Shown: piece by piece, positions 1 to 8,815 of the stretch
How the letters are laid out: every line of letters starts with the position of its first letter
Numbering within the stretch: the first letter of the stretch is position 1
From: an uncultured Synergistaceae bacterium
Lineage (GTDB): Bacteria; Synergistota; Synergistia; Synergistales; Aminobacteriaceae
Length of the DNA: 39,264 nt
Assembly: GCA_937870605.1 (NCBI GenBank)
Contig: CALMZW010000334.1
Span: forward strand, 1 to 39,264
Reading direction: 5' to 3'
Program-made: the position numbers and the translations under genes
The notes under the pieces: generated by a model
Told to the model about the DNA's origin: nothing
Database searches by the model: none
The model's input: the letters and a program-made list of their open reading frames with translations, nothing else

Positions 1-815
1 GTCGAGGGCGCGCACCCGTAGGCGGCCGTATACCATGAGACCGACCACAACGCCTGGAAGGCGAGATGGGACGAACTGGACATGATCCAGCAGGGCAGGA
101 TCGCGAGCAGCGAACGGGAGCGCCGGATGGTTCCGGCCGCGCCACGGAGCCCGGCGATCAGGGATCGCAGACCGCAGACCGCCCCCTGCGGGCGGACCGG
201 AGCAGCGCGCCGGACCGGGTCGTGACGCGCCTGGAAGAGGAGGGAAACGGACATCAACAGGCACAGGAGAGTCAGCGTCGCGAACGAGCCGCGAACGCCG
301 AAGCGGTCGAGCGCGAACCCCAGGCAGATCACCGACGCGACCGAGCCGAAATCCGCAATCGTGAAGTTCACGGCCGAATAGAGGCAGTAGCGTTCCGGCC
401 GGAAGGCGTACGCCTGGAAGACGAGCGCGGCGGAGTACATCGGGGCGAGTCCGAAGCCCGAGAGAAAGCGCCACGCCCCGAGCGTCGCGGGCGTGGACTC
501 CCACGCGACGAGGGCGTTGGAGAGGGCCGCCAGGAGCATCCCCGCGGCCGTGACGCGCAGCGGTCCGAAGCGGTCGTGAAGGATGCCCGACACGGGCTGC
601 ATGAACGCGTAGGAGTAGAAGTGCAGGCTCGACAGGAAGCCGATCAGGGAAGCGCTCATCCCGAGGCGTTGCGCCTCCGCGGGCATGACCACCGCCGCCG
701 AGGTGCGCAGGAAGATGCTCAGAAAGTATGCGGACGCCAGCAGCAGAAACAGTCCGTGCGCCCTGACGGGGGAAACCGGGGATGCCTCGTTTGGAGAAAT
801 ATGGTGCGTGATCAC
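1..815 (-). CDS. MFS transporter (C-terminus cut by window edge)
   Basis: Open minus frame from GTG at 815 to the window edge; multiple hydrophobic TM-like segments (e.g. GLFLLLASAYFLSIFLRTSAAVVMPAEAQRLGMSASLIGFLSSLHFYSYAFMQPVSGILHDRFGPLRV, typical MFS N-terminal half). Confidence 0.8.
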   Translation of the reverse strand, partial: MITHHISPNEASPVSPVRAHGLFLLLASAYFLSIFLRTSAAVVMPAEAQRLGMSASLIGFLSSLHFYSYAFMQPVSGILHDRFGPLRVTAAGMLLAALSNALVAWESTPATLGAWRFLSGFGLAPMYSAALVFQAYAFRPERYCLYSAVNFTIADFGSVASVICLGFALDRFGVRGSFATLTLLCLLMSVSLLFQARHDPVRRAAPVRPQGAVCGLRSLIAGLRGAAGTIRRSRSLLAILPCWIMSSSSHLAFQALWSVSWYTAAYGCAPS

Positions 816-940
816 GAAAAAACCTCTCTTTTGCAAAGATGGCATGGAATGAAGCGCGAGCATAACACGACCGCAGTTCCGCGTAAAGAACAGGATCGCC
901 GCGGAACGAACCGACCGGTGCGCCCGCGTCCGGAGACACA

Positions 941-977
941 AAAAGCGCCCGGCCTCCATATCGGACGGCCGGGCGCT
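941..977 (-). terminator. Rho-independent terminator downstream of the YkvI-like gene
   Basis: Minus strand AAGCGCCCGGCC-loop-GGCCGGGCGCTTTTT: 12-bp GC stem followed by a T run. Confidence 0.8.
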
Positions 978-1004
978 TGTGTGCTGCGGCGTTTCGGGAC
1001 GGAA

Positions 1005-2114
1005 TCAGTCCGCCTTCCAGCTCCCCGAGCGGAACAGCCCGACGAACAGGATCGGGATGACGAGCAGGAAGATGGCGATCGAGCCGAGGTAGCCGTACCC
1101 CTTCGCGATCAGCGGAAGCAGGCCGAACAGCGCGACGCCCCAGGTGATCAGGACGTACACGAGCGACGCGATGACGTTGGTCGTGCGTTCGTTGCTTCCC
1201 CGGTGCGTCCGTCCCCACCAGCCCACGATGCGCCGCGCGACGCCGTAGATCAGGCTGACGCCCGTCGAGACGACCGCGAGGAAGATCAGGATCGACACGA
1301 TTCCGGTTCCGAACGCGCCGCCGCCGCCGTGCGCCGCGACGTACAGAACAGGGACCTTCTCCGCGAGGATCGTCGGATAGTGGGCCAGAACGCCGAGCGT
1401 CGCGAGCCAGAGCACGCCGGCGTTGACGATGACGCCGTACCAGAAGGCCTTCTTGACGTCCTCGTGGCTCATCAGCGCGTCCGCGACCGCGATGTACGCG
1501 CCCATCGCGCACGCCTGGAAGCCGATATATTTCGACATGGCCCAGAAGGCCTCGCCGAAGCCCTTCGGAGCTGGAGCGGATTTCAGCACCCCGATCAGCA
1601 GCGGCAGGTTCACGAACAGATTCGCAACGTAGATGATGAGCATCCCGATGATGATCAGGAGCGCCATGACCGTTGCGGCCCGGCGGACGACCTCGGCGCC
1701 GAAGATGGTGAGGAAGAAGATGCAGACCGCGACGATGACGGTGTTCATCACGTAGCCGGTTCCCATGAGCTGCTGCATGACCGTTCCGCCCGTGGCGATG
1801 GCGACCGCCGAGGCGATCAGGAGGATCATGAGGTACATGATCTCGAACGCGTTCGAGAAGAACACCGAATACGGATGGAAGAACCGGTCCATCCACTCCC
1901 GGTAGTCGTATGCCTTATGAATGAAGGAAAATTCCCAGGCGTAATACAGGACGAATCCCACGATCAGGATGGCCAGGACGGGCGTGAACGCCGCGTACCA
2001 TCCGTAGCCCACGAAGAAGTCCACGAGCTGCCTGCCGCTCGCGAAGCCGCCGCCGAAGTGCGTTGTGAACCATACGAAAGCAACCGCCAGTGGTCCCCAT
2101 GCCTTACTCACCAT
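1005..2114 (-). CDS. YkvI-like APC-superfamily membrane transporter
   Basis: 369 aa, many TM segments; N-terminus MVSKAWGPLAVAFVWFTTHFGGGFASGRQLVDFF resembles the YkvI family. Confidence 0.75.
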   Translation of the reverse strand: MVSKAWGPLAVAFVWFTTHFGGGFASGRQLVDFFVGYGWYAAFTPVLAILIVGFVLYYAWEFSFIHKAYDYREWMDRFFHPYSVFFSNAFEIMYLMILLIASAVAIATGGTVMQQLMGTGYVMNTVIVAVCIFFLTIFGAEVVRRAATVMALLIIIGMLIIYVANLFVNLPLLIGVLKSAPAPKGFGEAFWAMSKYIGFQACAMGAYIAVADALMSHEDVKKAFWYGVIVNAGVLWLATLGVLAHYPTILAEKVPVLYVAAHGGGGAFGTGIVSILIFLAVVSTGVSLIYGVARRIVGWWGRTHRGSNERTTNVIASLVYVLITWGVALFGLLPLIAKGYGYLGSIAIFLLVIPILFVGLFRSGSWKAD

Positions 2115-2174
2115 TTCCGAACCCCCCTTTGCGATATGTTGCCTGCCTTGACGCCCCGTCCGATACAGCGCTCT

Positions 2175-3602
2175 CTAGAAGTCTCCCAGTACCTTGCCCG
2201 GATTCATGATGTTGTCCGGATCGAACGACGCCTTGATGCCCCGCAGGATCGCCAGTTCCTCGTCCGACTTGGTTCCGAGGAAGATCGGCATCTTGACGAA
2301 CCCGACGCCGTGCTCGCCGCTGCCCACGCCGCCGAGGCGCACGGCGACGCCGACGAGTTCCTCGAAGTACTCCTCCGCGAATTCCGCCCAGTGATGCGGC
2401 TCCATGTCCTTGGGCTTGAAGATGATCGGGTGGAGGTTGCCGTCGGCGATGTGCCCCAGAAGCCCCATTTCGATGCCGCGGCGCTTCGCGGCCGCCTGAC
2501 TCTCCGCGACCATTTCGGGCACGACCGACAGCGGAACGACGAGGTCGCCGGAGAGCGACGCGTACGGATCGTAGTTGCGCGCGCCTTCGGCGAGGTTCTG
2601 CCGGACGTTCCATATCGCCGCCGATTCGGTGCGGCTCTCGGCCACGAAGACCTCGAGCGCGCCGCCGTCCATGAGGATCTTGCCGACCTTTTCGTAGGAG
2701 TCCTCCAGCCGCTCGTCCGTGTCGCCCTCGATCTGGATGATCAGGTAGGCCGCCGCCTTGTCCTGATAGGGCAGGCTCGTGTTCAGGTAGCGGCACGTGA
2801 TGGCCGTCGAGAGCCGGTCGAGGATTTCGCAGGAGATGATCGGAACGCCCGACCGGATGACCTTCGCGACGCAGTCCACGGCTTCGTCGAGCGTCCCGAA
2901 GGCCGTGAGGAGGTTGACGACCTTGCCGGGCTTCGGCTCCAGGTTGACGATGATCTTCGTCATGATGCCCAGGGTGCCGTCCGAGCCGGCCCTGCGCTGG
3001 CCCCGGTGGTCCCCCCACGTGGCCGTCCGGATCGTGCCGCCCATGTTGCGGACCGTCCCCGAGGCCAGGACGACCTCGAGTCCCATGACGTGCCGCCGCG
3101 TGCTGCCGTAGCGGATGACCTTGCCGCCGCCCGCGTTCGTGGCCACGTTGCCGCCGATGAAGCTCGTCTCGGTGCTCATCGGGTAGCCCGCGTAGAGGAA
3201 TCCCTTTTCCGCGACGGCCTTGCAGAGTTCGTTCGTGACGACGCCCGGCTCGACGACGGCGACCCTGTTGACCGGGTCGATCTCGAGGATCCGGTTCATC
3301 TTTTCGAGCGACAGGACGATGCCCCCGTGGACCGGGACGGCCGATCCGGCCAGTCCGCTGCCCGCGCCGCGCGGCGTGACGGGGATCTTGTATTTCGACG
3401 CGATCTTCATGACGGCCGAGACCTGTTCCGTGTTGTCCACGCGGATCACGACGTCGGGCATGTGGCCGAAGAGCTGTCCCGCCTCGTCGTAGGAGTAGTT
3501 CTCCATCGTGTCTTTGTCGTCCGTGACGACGTTTCGCGCGCCCGCCGCGCCGCGGAGTTCCGCGACGATTTCGGGCGTCACCTTTCCGTATTCCCGCGTC
3601 AT
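2175..3602 (-). CDS. FAD-linked oxidase of GlcD / D-lactate dehydrogenase type
   Basis: PVTPRGAGSGLAGSAVPVHGGIVLSL FAD-binding (PCMH) motif; C-terminal HIADGNLHP, GEHGVG and FDPDNIMNPGKVLGDF. Start set at MTREYGKV (3602), not at the longer composite ORF. Confidence 0.92.
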   Translation of the reverse strand: MTREYGKVTPEIVAELRGAAGARNVVTDDKDTMENYSYDEAGQLFGHMPDVVIRVDNTEQVSAVMKIASKYKIPVTPRGAGSGLAGSAVPVHGGIVLSLEKMNRILEIDPVNRVAVVEPGVVTNELCKAVAEKGFLYAGYPMSTETSFIGGNVATNAGGGKVIRYGSTRRHVMGLEVVLASGTVRNMGGTIRTATWGDHRGQRRAGSDGTLGIMTKIIVNLEPKPGKVVNLLTAFGTLDEAVDCVAKVIRSGVPIISCEILDRLSTAITCRYLNTSLPYQDKAAAYLIIQIEGDTDERLEDSYEKVGKILMDGGALEVFVAESRTESAAIWNVRQNLAEGARNYDPYASLSGDLVVPLSVVPEMVAESQAAAKRRGIEMGLLGHIADGNLHPIIFKPKDMEPHHWAEFAEEYFEELVGVAVRLGGVGSGEHGVGFVKMPIFLGTKSDEELAILRGIKASFDPDNIMNPGKVLGDF

Positions 3603-4621
3603 CGGGCCTCGCCTCCCTTCCTGCCGCATCCGCCCGGACACATGTCGATGAGCTTGGGGACGATCTCCATCGCGTTTCCGATGATTCCGATGTCCGCGAC
3701 GCGGAAGATGGGGGCGTCCGGATCGGTGTTGATCGCGATGACCGTATCCGCGGCGGACATTCCCGCCAGGTGCTGCACCGCGCCCGAGATGCCGCAGGCG
3801 ATGTAGATTTTCGGCGTGACGGACTTTCCGGAGAGGCCGACCTGGGCCGAGTAGGGCGCCCAGGAGAGGTCCACGGCCTGGCGCGACGCGCCGACGGAGC
3901 CGCCGAGCCGTCGGGCGAGTTCTTCGAGCAGCGCGAAGTTCTTGGGGTTCTTCATGCCCTTGCCGCCCGCGACGATGATTTCCGCGTCCTGGATCGGCAG
4001 GCCGACGGCCTTTTCGCGGTCGAAGGAGAGGAACTGGTAGATGGAGGCCAGATCCGCGGCGGCGCCGCGTTTGACGATGACCTCGCCGCGCCGGTTCGCG
4101 TCGGGCGCGAGCGGCCGTTTGGAGCGCGGACGCACCGTGCACATCTGGGGCCTGGTGTTGGGCGTCCGGATATCGGCCATGACGTTGCCGCCGATCGCGG
4201 GCCGCGTCTGGAGCAGCAGCTTCGTTTCGGGATCGATGTCGAGGCCGGTGCAGTCCGCCGTGAGGCCCGTCTCGAGGTCCACGTAGAGCACGGGCATGAC
4301 GGTGCGCCCGGTCGTCGTCGCCGACGCGATGAAGATCTCCGGTTTGTACTCCTTCACGAGCGAGACGAGGACCGCGTTGTACGCGTCCGGCCGGTAGGTC
4401 GCGAGTTCGGGCTCGTCGACGACGTAGACGACGTCCGCGCCGTGATGGATCAGGCTGTCCGTCTTGTCCGCGACGCCCGAGCCCAGGACGACGCTCGCGA
4501 GCCTGCTTCCGAGCTTGTCGGCGAGTTTCCGTCCCCAGGCAAGCAGTTCCCACGAGACGGAATGAATCGCTCCGTCGCGCACCTCCGCAAGGGTCCACAC
4601 GTCTCCGCGGCTATTCGGCAT
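3599..4621 (-). CDS. etfA: Electron transfer flavoprotein alpha subunit
   Basis: C-terminal FAD domain GLSGKSVTPKIYIACGISGAVQHLAGMSAADTVIAINTDPDAPIFRVADIGIIGNAMEIVPKL; overlaps glcD by 4 nt. Confidence 0.93.
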   Translation of the reverse strand: MPNSRGDVWTLAEVRDGAIHSVSWELLAWGRKLADKLGSRLASVVLGSGVADKTDSLIHHGADVVYVVDEPELATYRPDAYNAVLVSLVKEYKPEIFIASATTTGRTVMPVLYVDLETGLTADCTGLDIDPETKLLLQTRPAIGGNVMADIRTPNTRPQMCTVRPRSKRPLAPDANRRGEVIVKRGAAADLASIYQFLSFDREKAVGLPIQDAEIIVAGGKGMKNPKNFALLEELARRLGGSVGASRQAVDLSWAPYSAQVGLSGKSVTPKIYIACGISGAVQHLAGMSAADTVIAINTDPDAPIFRVADIGIIGNAMEIVPKLIDMCPGGCGRKGGEAR

Positions 4622-5426
4622 CCGAAGTCGCCTCCTCGATGGCTCCGTGTTCCCGCAACAGGTCGAAGACCGCCCGGACCGCACCGTCCGGATCGTCGGC
4701 CGCCGAGAAGATCTTTCCGTTTCGCGTGATCTGGGGGTACATGACGCGGACGACCTTCGTCGGCGAACCACCCAGGCCGAGCTTCGCGTCCGGTATTCCG
4801 AGCGACGCTGCGTCGAGGAGCGGAATCTCGGTCCGGCGCGCGCGCATCTTGCCCGCAAGCGTGCACAAGCGGGGGGTGTTGATCTCCTTGACGACGCAGA
4901 GCAGCGCGGGCAACGGGGCGGCGACCGTCTCGTGGCCTCCCTCGACGGCCCGCTCCAGGACGATCCGCCCGCCTTCGACGGACGCGACCTTCGAGACGTA
5001 CGTGAACACCGACGCGCCGAGATACCGCCCGACGGCCGGGCCGACCTGCCCCGTCTCTCCGTCCGTGGCGCGTTCGCCCGCGAAGATGAGATCGAATTCT
5101 CCGGCCTTCCTGACGCCCGCGGCGAGGGTCAGCGACGTGGCGAGCGTGTCCGACCCGGCGAACTTGCGGTCTGAAATCAGAAAGCCCCGGTCGCACCCCA
5201 TCGCGATGGCGGACGCTATCGCCCGGCGCGCCGCGGGCGGCCCCATCGAGATGACGGTGATCTCGCCCCCAAGCCGCTCCTTGAGGCGCACCGCCTCCTC
5301 CACCGCGTGAAGGTCGAGCGGATTCAGCTCCGCCTCGACGCCCTCGCGGATCATGGTTCCGGTCTTTTCGTCGATCTTGATGTTCTCGGTGGCCGGAACC
5401 TGTTTGATCAGTACAGCCATTCGCAT
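4611..5426 (-). CDS. etfB: Electron transfer flavoprotein beta subunit
   Basis: MRMAVLIKQVPATENIKIDEKTGTMIREGVEAELNPLDLHAVEEAVRLKE...ATDGETGQVGPAVGRYLG; AGGAGGTG upstream of ATG 5426; overlaps etfA. Confidence 0.93.
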   Translation of the reverse strand: MRMAVLIKQVPATENIKIDEKTGTMIREGVEAELNPLDLHAVEEAVRLKERLGGEITVISMGPPAARRAIASAIAMGCDRGFLISDRKFAGSDTLATSLTLAAGVRKAGEFDLIFAGERATDGETGQVGPAVGRYLGASVFTYVSKVASVEGGRIVLERAVEGGHETVAAPLPALLCVVKEINTPRLCTLAGKMRARRTEIPLLDAASLGIPDAKLGLGGSPTKVVRVMYPQITRNGKIFSAADDPDGAVRAVFDLLREHGAIEEATSDAE

Positions 5427-5641
5427 GCGCAACACCTCCTGTATGAGATACTTCCGCTCGCTCTCCGCTCGCCGCGCCTATCCTAAGCGCCGCGTCGCCG
5501 AAAAAGCAAGGGACGCGTCGCTGTGTATTGCAAAAAGTACAACTGTAAAGAAGACGCCGACTTCTTTTCACATACGCGAAGATACGGACGAGTCGCGGAA
5601 TTGAACCATGTTATACTACATTTGTACGGTCCGGCGATAGG

Positions 5642-5659
5642 CCGGGCGTGAAAGCCCGG
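5642..5659 (+). other. Stem-loop in the leader of the chagasin-like gene
   Basis: CCGGGC-GTGAAA-GCCCGG perfect 6-bp stem followed by AAAAAAA, 32 nt upstream of the start codon. Confidence 0.5.
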
Positions 5660-5690
5660 AAAAAAACTTTTCTCAAGGAAGGTGACGGAT

Positions 5691-6371
5691 ATGCGACTGA
5701 CTTCGTTCGGAAAGGCTGCGGCGCTCGTCCTGTCGGTGGCGATCCTTGCGGCGACGATGGCTCCCGCGTTCGGCGCGGCGGTTCTCGCGGCTCCGCAGGG
5801 ACCGGAGAGACGGCCCGTCCCGCCTCGCCCCGATGCGGGCATGTTCCAGATCCTGGTGACGGGAGAGGACGGCCCGATGTCGGACGCAGCCATCCGCATC
5901 TGGGACGGCCGCGAGACGCTCGACGGCGTCACGGACGGCCGCGGCGTCTGCGCGTTCTCCGATGTCCGGCCCGACGTCCCGCTGACGTTCCGGATTTCGC
6001 CGAGATCGGGCGGCGGGGTGCGGCTCGAAAATATCGTGATTCCCCGCGGGATGCCGTCGAGCATCTCCGTGCAGTTCGTGGAGACGGGCGTCGGGACGGA
6101 TTTCGTCGTGCGCCTCGGGTCGAATCCGTCAACGGGGTACTCCTGGAAGATAGCCGATTTTGGGGACCAGGCGATCGTTCGCCTTGAAGGAAACTTCTTC
6201 TCCGATTCGCAGACGGGCTCCCGACGCATGGCGGGACGCGGCGGCTCCGATGTCTGGGTCTTTTCGACCGTCCAGCGGGGGTACGCGATCCTGACCTTCG
6301 AGTACGCGCGAAGCTGGGAGAGGGGCAATTACCCGCTGCGCCGCCACTTCGCGGTGGTGCGCGTCCGCTAG
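5691..6371 (+). CDS. Secreted protein with a chagasin-like (peptidase inhibitor I42) domain
   Basis: Signal peptide; C-terminal LGSNPSTGYSWKI (I42 NPTTGY-like motif) and RGGSDVWVFSTVQRGYAILTFEYARSWE; N-terminal half resembles a carboxypeptidase-regulatory/Ig-like beta domain. Confidence 0.85.
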   Translation: MRLTSFGKAAALVLSVAILAATMAPAFGAAVLAAPQGPERRPVPPRPDAGMFQILVTGEDGPMSDAAIRIWDGRETLDGVTDGRGVCAFSDVRPDVPLTFRISPRSGGGVRLENIVIPRGMPSSISVQFVETGVGTDFVVRLGSNPSTGYSWKIADFGDQAIVRLEGNFFSDSQTGSRRMAGRGGSDVWVFSTVQRGYAILTFEYARSWERGNYPLRRHFAVVRVR

Positions 6372-6412
6372 CGCCGGCCCGTACTCCCGTTCGTTTTCGT
6401 GAATCCGGTCAG

Positions 6413-6441
6413 GGGCCCCCGGACTATTTCGACGGGGGCCC
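6413..6441 (+). terminator. Strong hairpin, possible terminator of the I42 gene
   Basis: GGGCCCCCG ... CGGGGGCCC 9-bp perfect stem; only a weak T tract follows. Confidence 0.5.
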
Positions 6442-6470
6442 TTGATCTATATGAGTCGGGAGTGTATTCT
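6442..6470 (+). promoter_or_regulatory. Candidate sigma70-type promoter for the diguanylate cyclase gene
   Basis: TTGATC-N17-TATTCT upstream of the GGDEF gene. Confidence 0.4.
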
Positions 6471-6551
6471 GCACGTACGATAGATGGAAGGTTCCGCAGA
6501 ATCCTCCGGCCGCGTTCTCGCGATGTTCTCCGCGCCGGAGGAAATCCGGTG

Positions 6552-8753
6552 GTGCGAATGAACAGACAGGAATCGGAGGAGATCGTTCGGCAACTCTGGA
6601 AGTCCGATGCGGCTTTTTTCTGGGAATGCAGTCTTCCCGACCGGCGGGTCCGTTTTTCCGAGCAGGCGAAGGGCGTTATCGGCCGGGATGCAGACAGCCT
6701 CGAAGGCGAACTGGACCGCTTCTTCGCGATCATTCCCCCGGAGGATCAGACAAAAATACTCGGACGCCTCGACGCCGTCGCCCAGGGGGTGAAACGGCGA
6801 TTTCGCTGTTGTCACCGCGTGATGCTCCCCGGCGGGGGCTTCCGCTGGATCGTCGCGTCCGGGCGTCCCGTATCGTGGGACGCCGACGGAAAGCCGTCGA
6901 GCCTGGCCGGAACGGGAATGGACGTCACCGCGCTCCGGAACGTGCGTTCCGCGCTGCGCGTGATGGAGTCGGACATCGTGTCGCTCGTCCATTCGGTCGG
7001 GGATTGCGTGTTCGTCCTGGACCGCTCGGGACGCATCCTGGACACGAACGAGGCGGTGCACTGCTTCGTCGGCGCGGATCGCGCGTCGCTCCGGGGACGA
7101 CGCCTCGAAAGCATCGTTCATCCCGAGGGACACGCATCCGTCGAACGGCTTCTTCGCGAATCGCGCGTGCGCGAATGGCAGGAAGAGCTTCCCATCGCCG
7201 CGGCCGAAGGCGCGCCCCGCTACCTCGAAGTCCGCATGATCGCGGGCGTCTGGGGCAATCGCTCCGTCTTCGTCGGCGTCGGCCGGGACGTCACGCGCCG
7301 CCGCGAGGCCGAGGCGGGGCTTCGCTGGCGCATCGAATTCGAGAAGCTGATCGCGTCGCTCTCGTCGACGTTCATGTTCGCCGACGACTTCGCACGCGCG
7401 GTCGACAGGGCCCTCGCCGATATCGGCCGCTTCTACGGGGCGAAGCGGGTGAGCCTCCACCTCTTCGGGAACGTCAGAGATGCGGAGTGCGTCTCCGAAT
7501 GGCTCGACGAGGGGATGCCCTCGTTCCGGGATCACGCGACGCTCCCGGACGAGTCCTTCGAGGCCGTTCTCGCGAAGATCCTTCGCAACGGCTCCCTGAT
7601 CCTTCCCGATGTCTCCGCCATGCCCCCGTCGCCGGAACGCACGCTGCTGATCCGGCTGGAGACGGCGTCGATGCTCTGCGTCCTCGTTTTCGCCGGCAAG
7701 GAGCCGGCGGGCGTGGTCTGCCTGAGTTCCCGGATGCAGGCGAAAACCTGGTCGGAACAGGACCTTCCGATGCTCCGGATCTTTTCGGACATATTGGGCA
7801 ACGCGCTGGTGCGCGAATCGGAACGAAAGCGCCTCCGGGAAGACGAACAACGCCTGACGATGGCCATCGTCGCGGGCGATTCGCTGCTCTTCGAGTGGAA
7901 CGTGCCGTCCGACACGATCCGCGTGCTTCGCGGCGGCGGACTCGCGGGAGGACGCCCGTTGCAGGACCGCGTGTACTCCATGTCCGAATGGAGGCGGCGG
8001 ATCCACCCGGAGGACCGGGAACGCGTGTGGACGAAGCTTCAGGCGCACCTTGACGGCCACGTCGATGACGAGGGCTACGAGACGGAATACCGCTCGAACA
8101 TCGCAGCGGACTTCGCGTCCGGCGATCCGGCCTGGCTCTGGCTCCACTCGCGCGGGCGGGTCATGGAGCGCGACGAAGCGGGGAAGGCCGTCCGCGTCAT
8201 GGGGATCATCATGGACATCTCGCGGCGCAAGGCCGTCGAGGAAGAACGCGGCGCGCTGCTCGACCGGCTTCGCGTCGCCGCCGAGACGGACGTCCTGACG
8301 GGCCTCAGGAACCGGCAGACGTTCGAGCGCGACCTGCGCCGCGCCATCGTCGCGGATCAGGGGGAAGGGAGCGCCTTCTGCCTCGTGATGTTCGACCTCG
8401 ACGACTTCAAGATCATCAACGACACGAGGGGGCACGTCGCGGGCGACGGCGTGCTTTCCTATCTTTCCGGATCGATCCGAAAGCATATCCGCGAATGCGA
8501 CGCCTTCTACCGGTGGGGCGGCGACGAGTTCGCGGTGTTCGTCCGCGGAACGCCCGACGACGCGATGGCGCTCGCGCGGCGCACGCTCGACCTGATCCGC
8601 TCCCTGCCGAAGGAGCATGCGGGCGGGATCGGCGCCAGCTTCGGGATCGCCTGCCACGAACCGAACGAGTCGGCGGAAGACCTGCTCCGGCGCGTGGATC
8701 GCGCGATGTACGCGGCGAAGCGGAACGGGGGGTCCCGGATCGAATTCGCCTGA
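6552..8753 (+). CDS. PAS-PAS-GAF-PAS-GGDEF diguanylate cyclase
   Basis: DVLTGLRNRQTFERDLRRAI, VMFDLDDFKIINDTRGHVAGDGVL, RWGGDEFAVF; I-site-like RECD five residues before GGDEF. Start GTG 6552 (or ATG 6558) after GGAGGAAA. Confidence 0.9.
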   Translation: MRMNRQESEEIVRQLWKSDAAFFWECSLPDRRVRFSEQAKGVIGRDADSLEGELDRFFAIIPPEDQTKILGRLDAVAQGVKRRFRCCHRVMLPGGGFRWIVASGRPVSWDADGKPSSLAGTGMDVTALRNVRSALRVMESDIVSLVHSVGDCVFVLDRSGRILDTNEAVHCFVGADRASLRGRRLESIVHPEGHASVERLLRESRVREWQEELPIAAAEGAPRYLEVRMIAGVWGNRSVFVGVGRDVTRRREAEAGLRWRIEFEKLIASLSSTFMFADDFARAVDRALADIGRFYGAKRVSLHLFGNVRDAECVSEWLDEGMPSFRDHATLPDESFEAVLAKILRNGSLILPDVSAMPPSPERTLLIRLETASMLCVLVFAGKEPAGVVCLSSRMQAKTWSEQDLPMLRIFSDILGNALVRESERKRLREDEQRLTMAIVAGDSLLFEWNVPSDTIRVLRGGGLAGGRPLQDRVYSMSEWRRRIHPEDRERVWTKLQAHLDGHVDDEGYETEYRSNIAADFASGDPAWLWLHSRGRVMERDEAGKAVRVMGIIMDISRRKAVEEERGALLDRLRVAAETDVLTGLRNRQTFERDLRRAIVADQGEGSAFCLVMFDLDDFKIINDTRGHVAGDGVLSYLSGSIRKHIRECDAFYRWGGDEFAVFVRGTPDDAMALARRTLDLIRSLPKEHAGGIGASFGIACHEPNESAEDLLRRVDRAMYAAKRNGGSRIEFA

Positions 8754-8815
8754 CCGACTCGTCCCTTTTCATCGCGTCCGCGAGAGGGTACACTGATGCG
8801 TGGAGGTGATGGATC

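Noticed and set aside
66-3806. 1246-aa plus-strand ORF
   Set aside because: Charged, low-complexity translation antisense to MFS, YkvI-like and GlcD genes; a high-GC mirror ORF.
5642-5675. Hairpin plus A-rich tail as a preQ1-I riboswitch
   Set aside because: The loop is only 6 nt and the required loop and tail nucleotides are absent.
6447-8657. 736-aa minus ORF opposite the diguanylate cyclase
   Set aside because: His/Asp/Arg-rich antisense translation with no recognisable domain; the plus frame has full GGDEF/PAS motifs.
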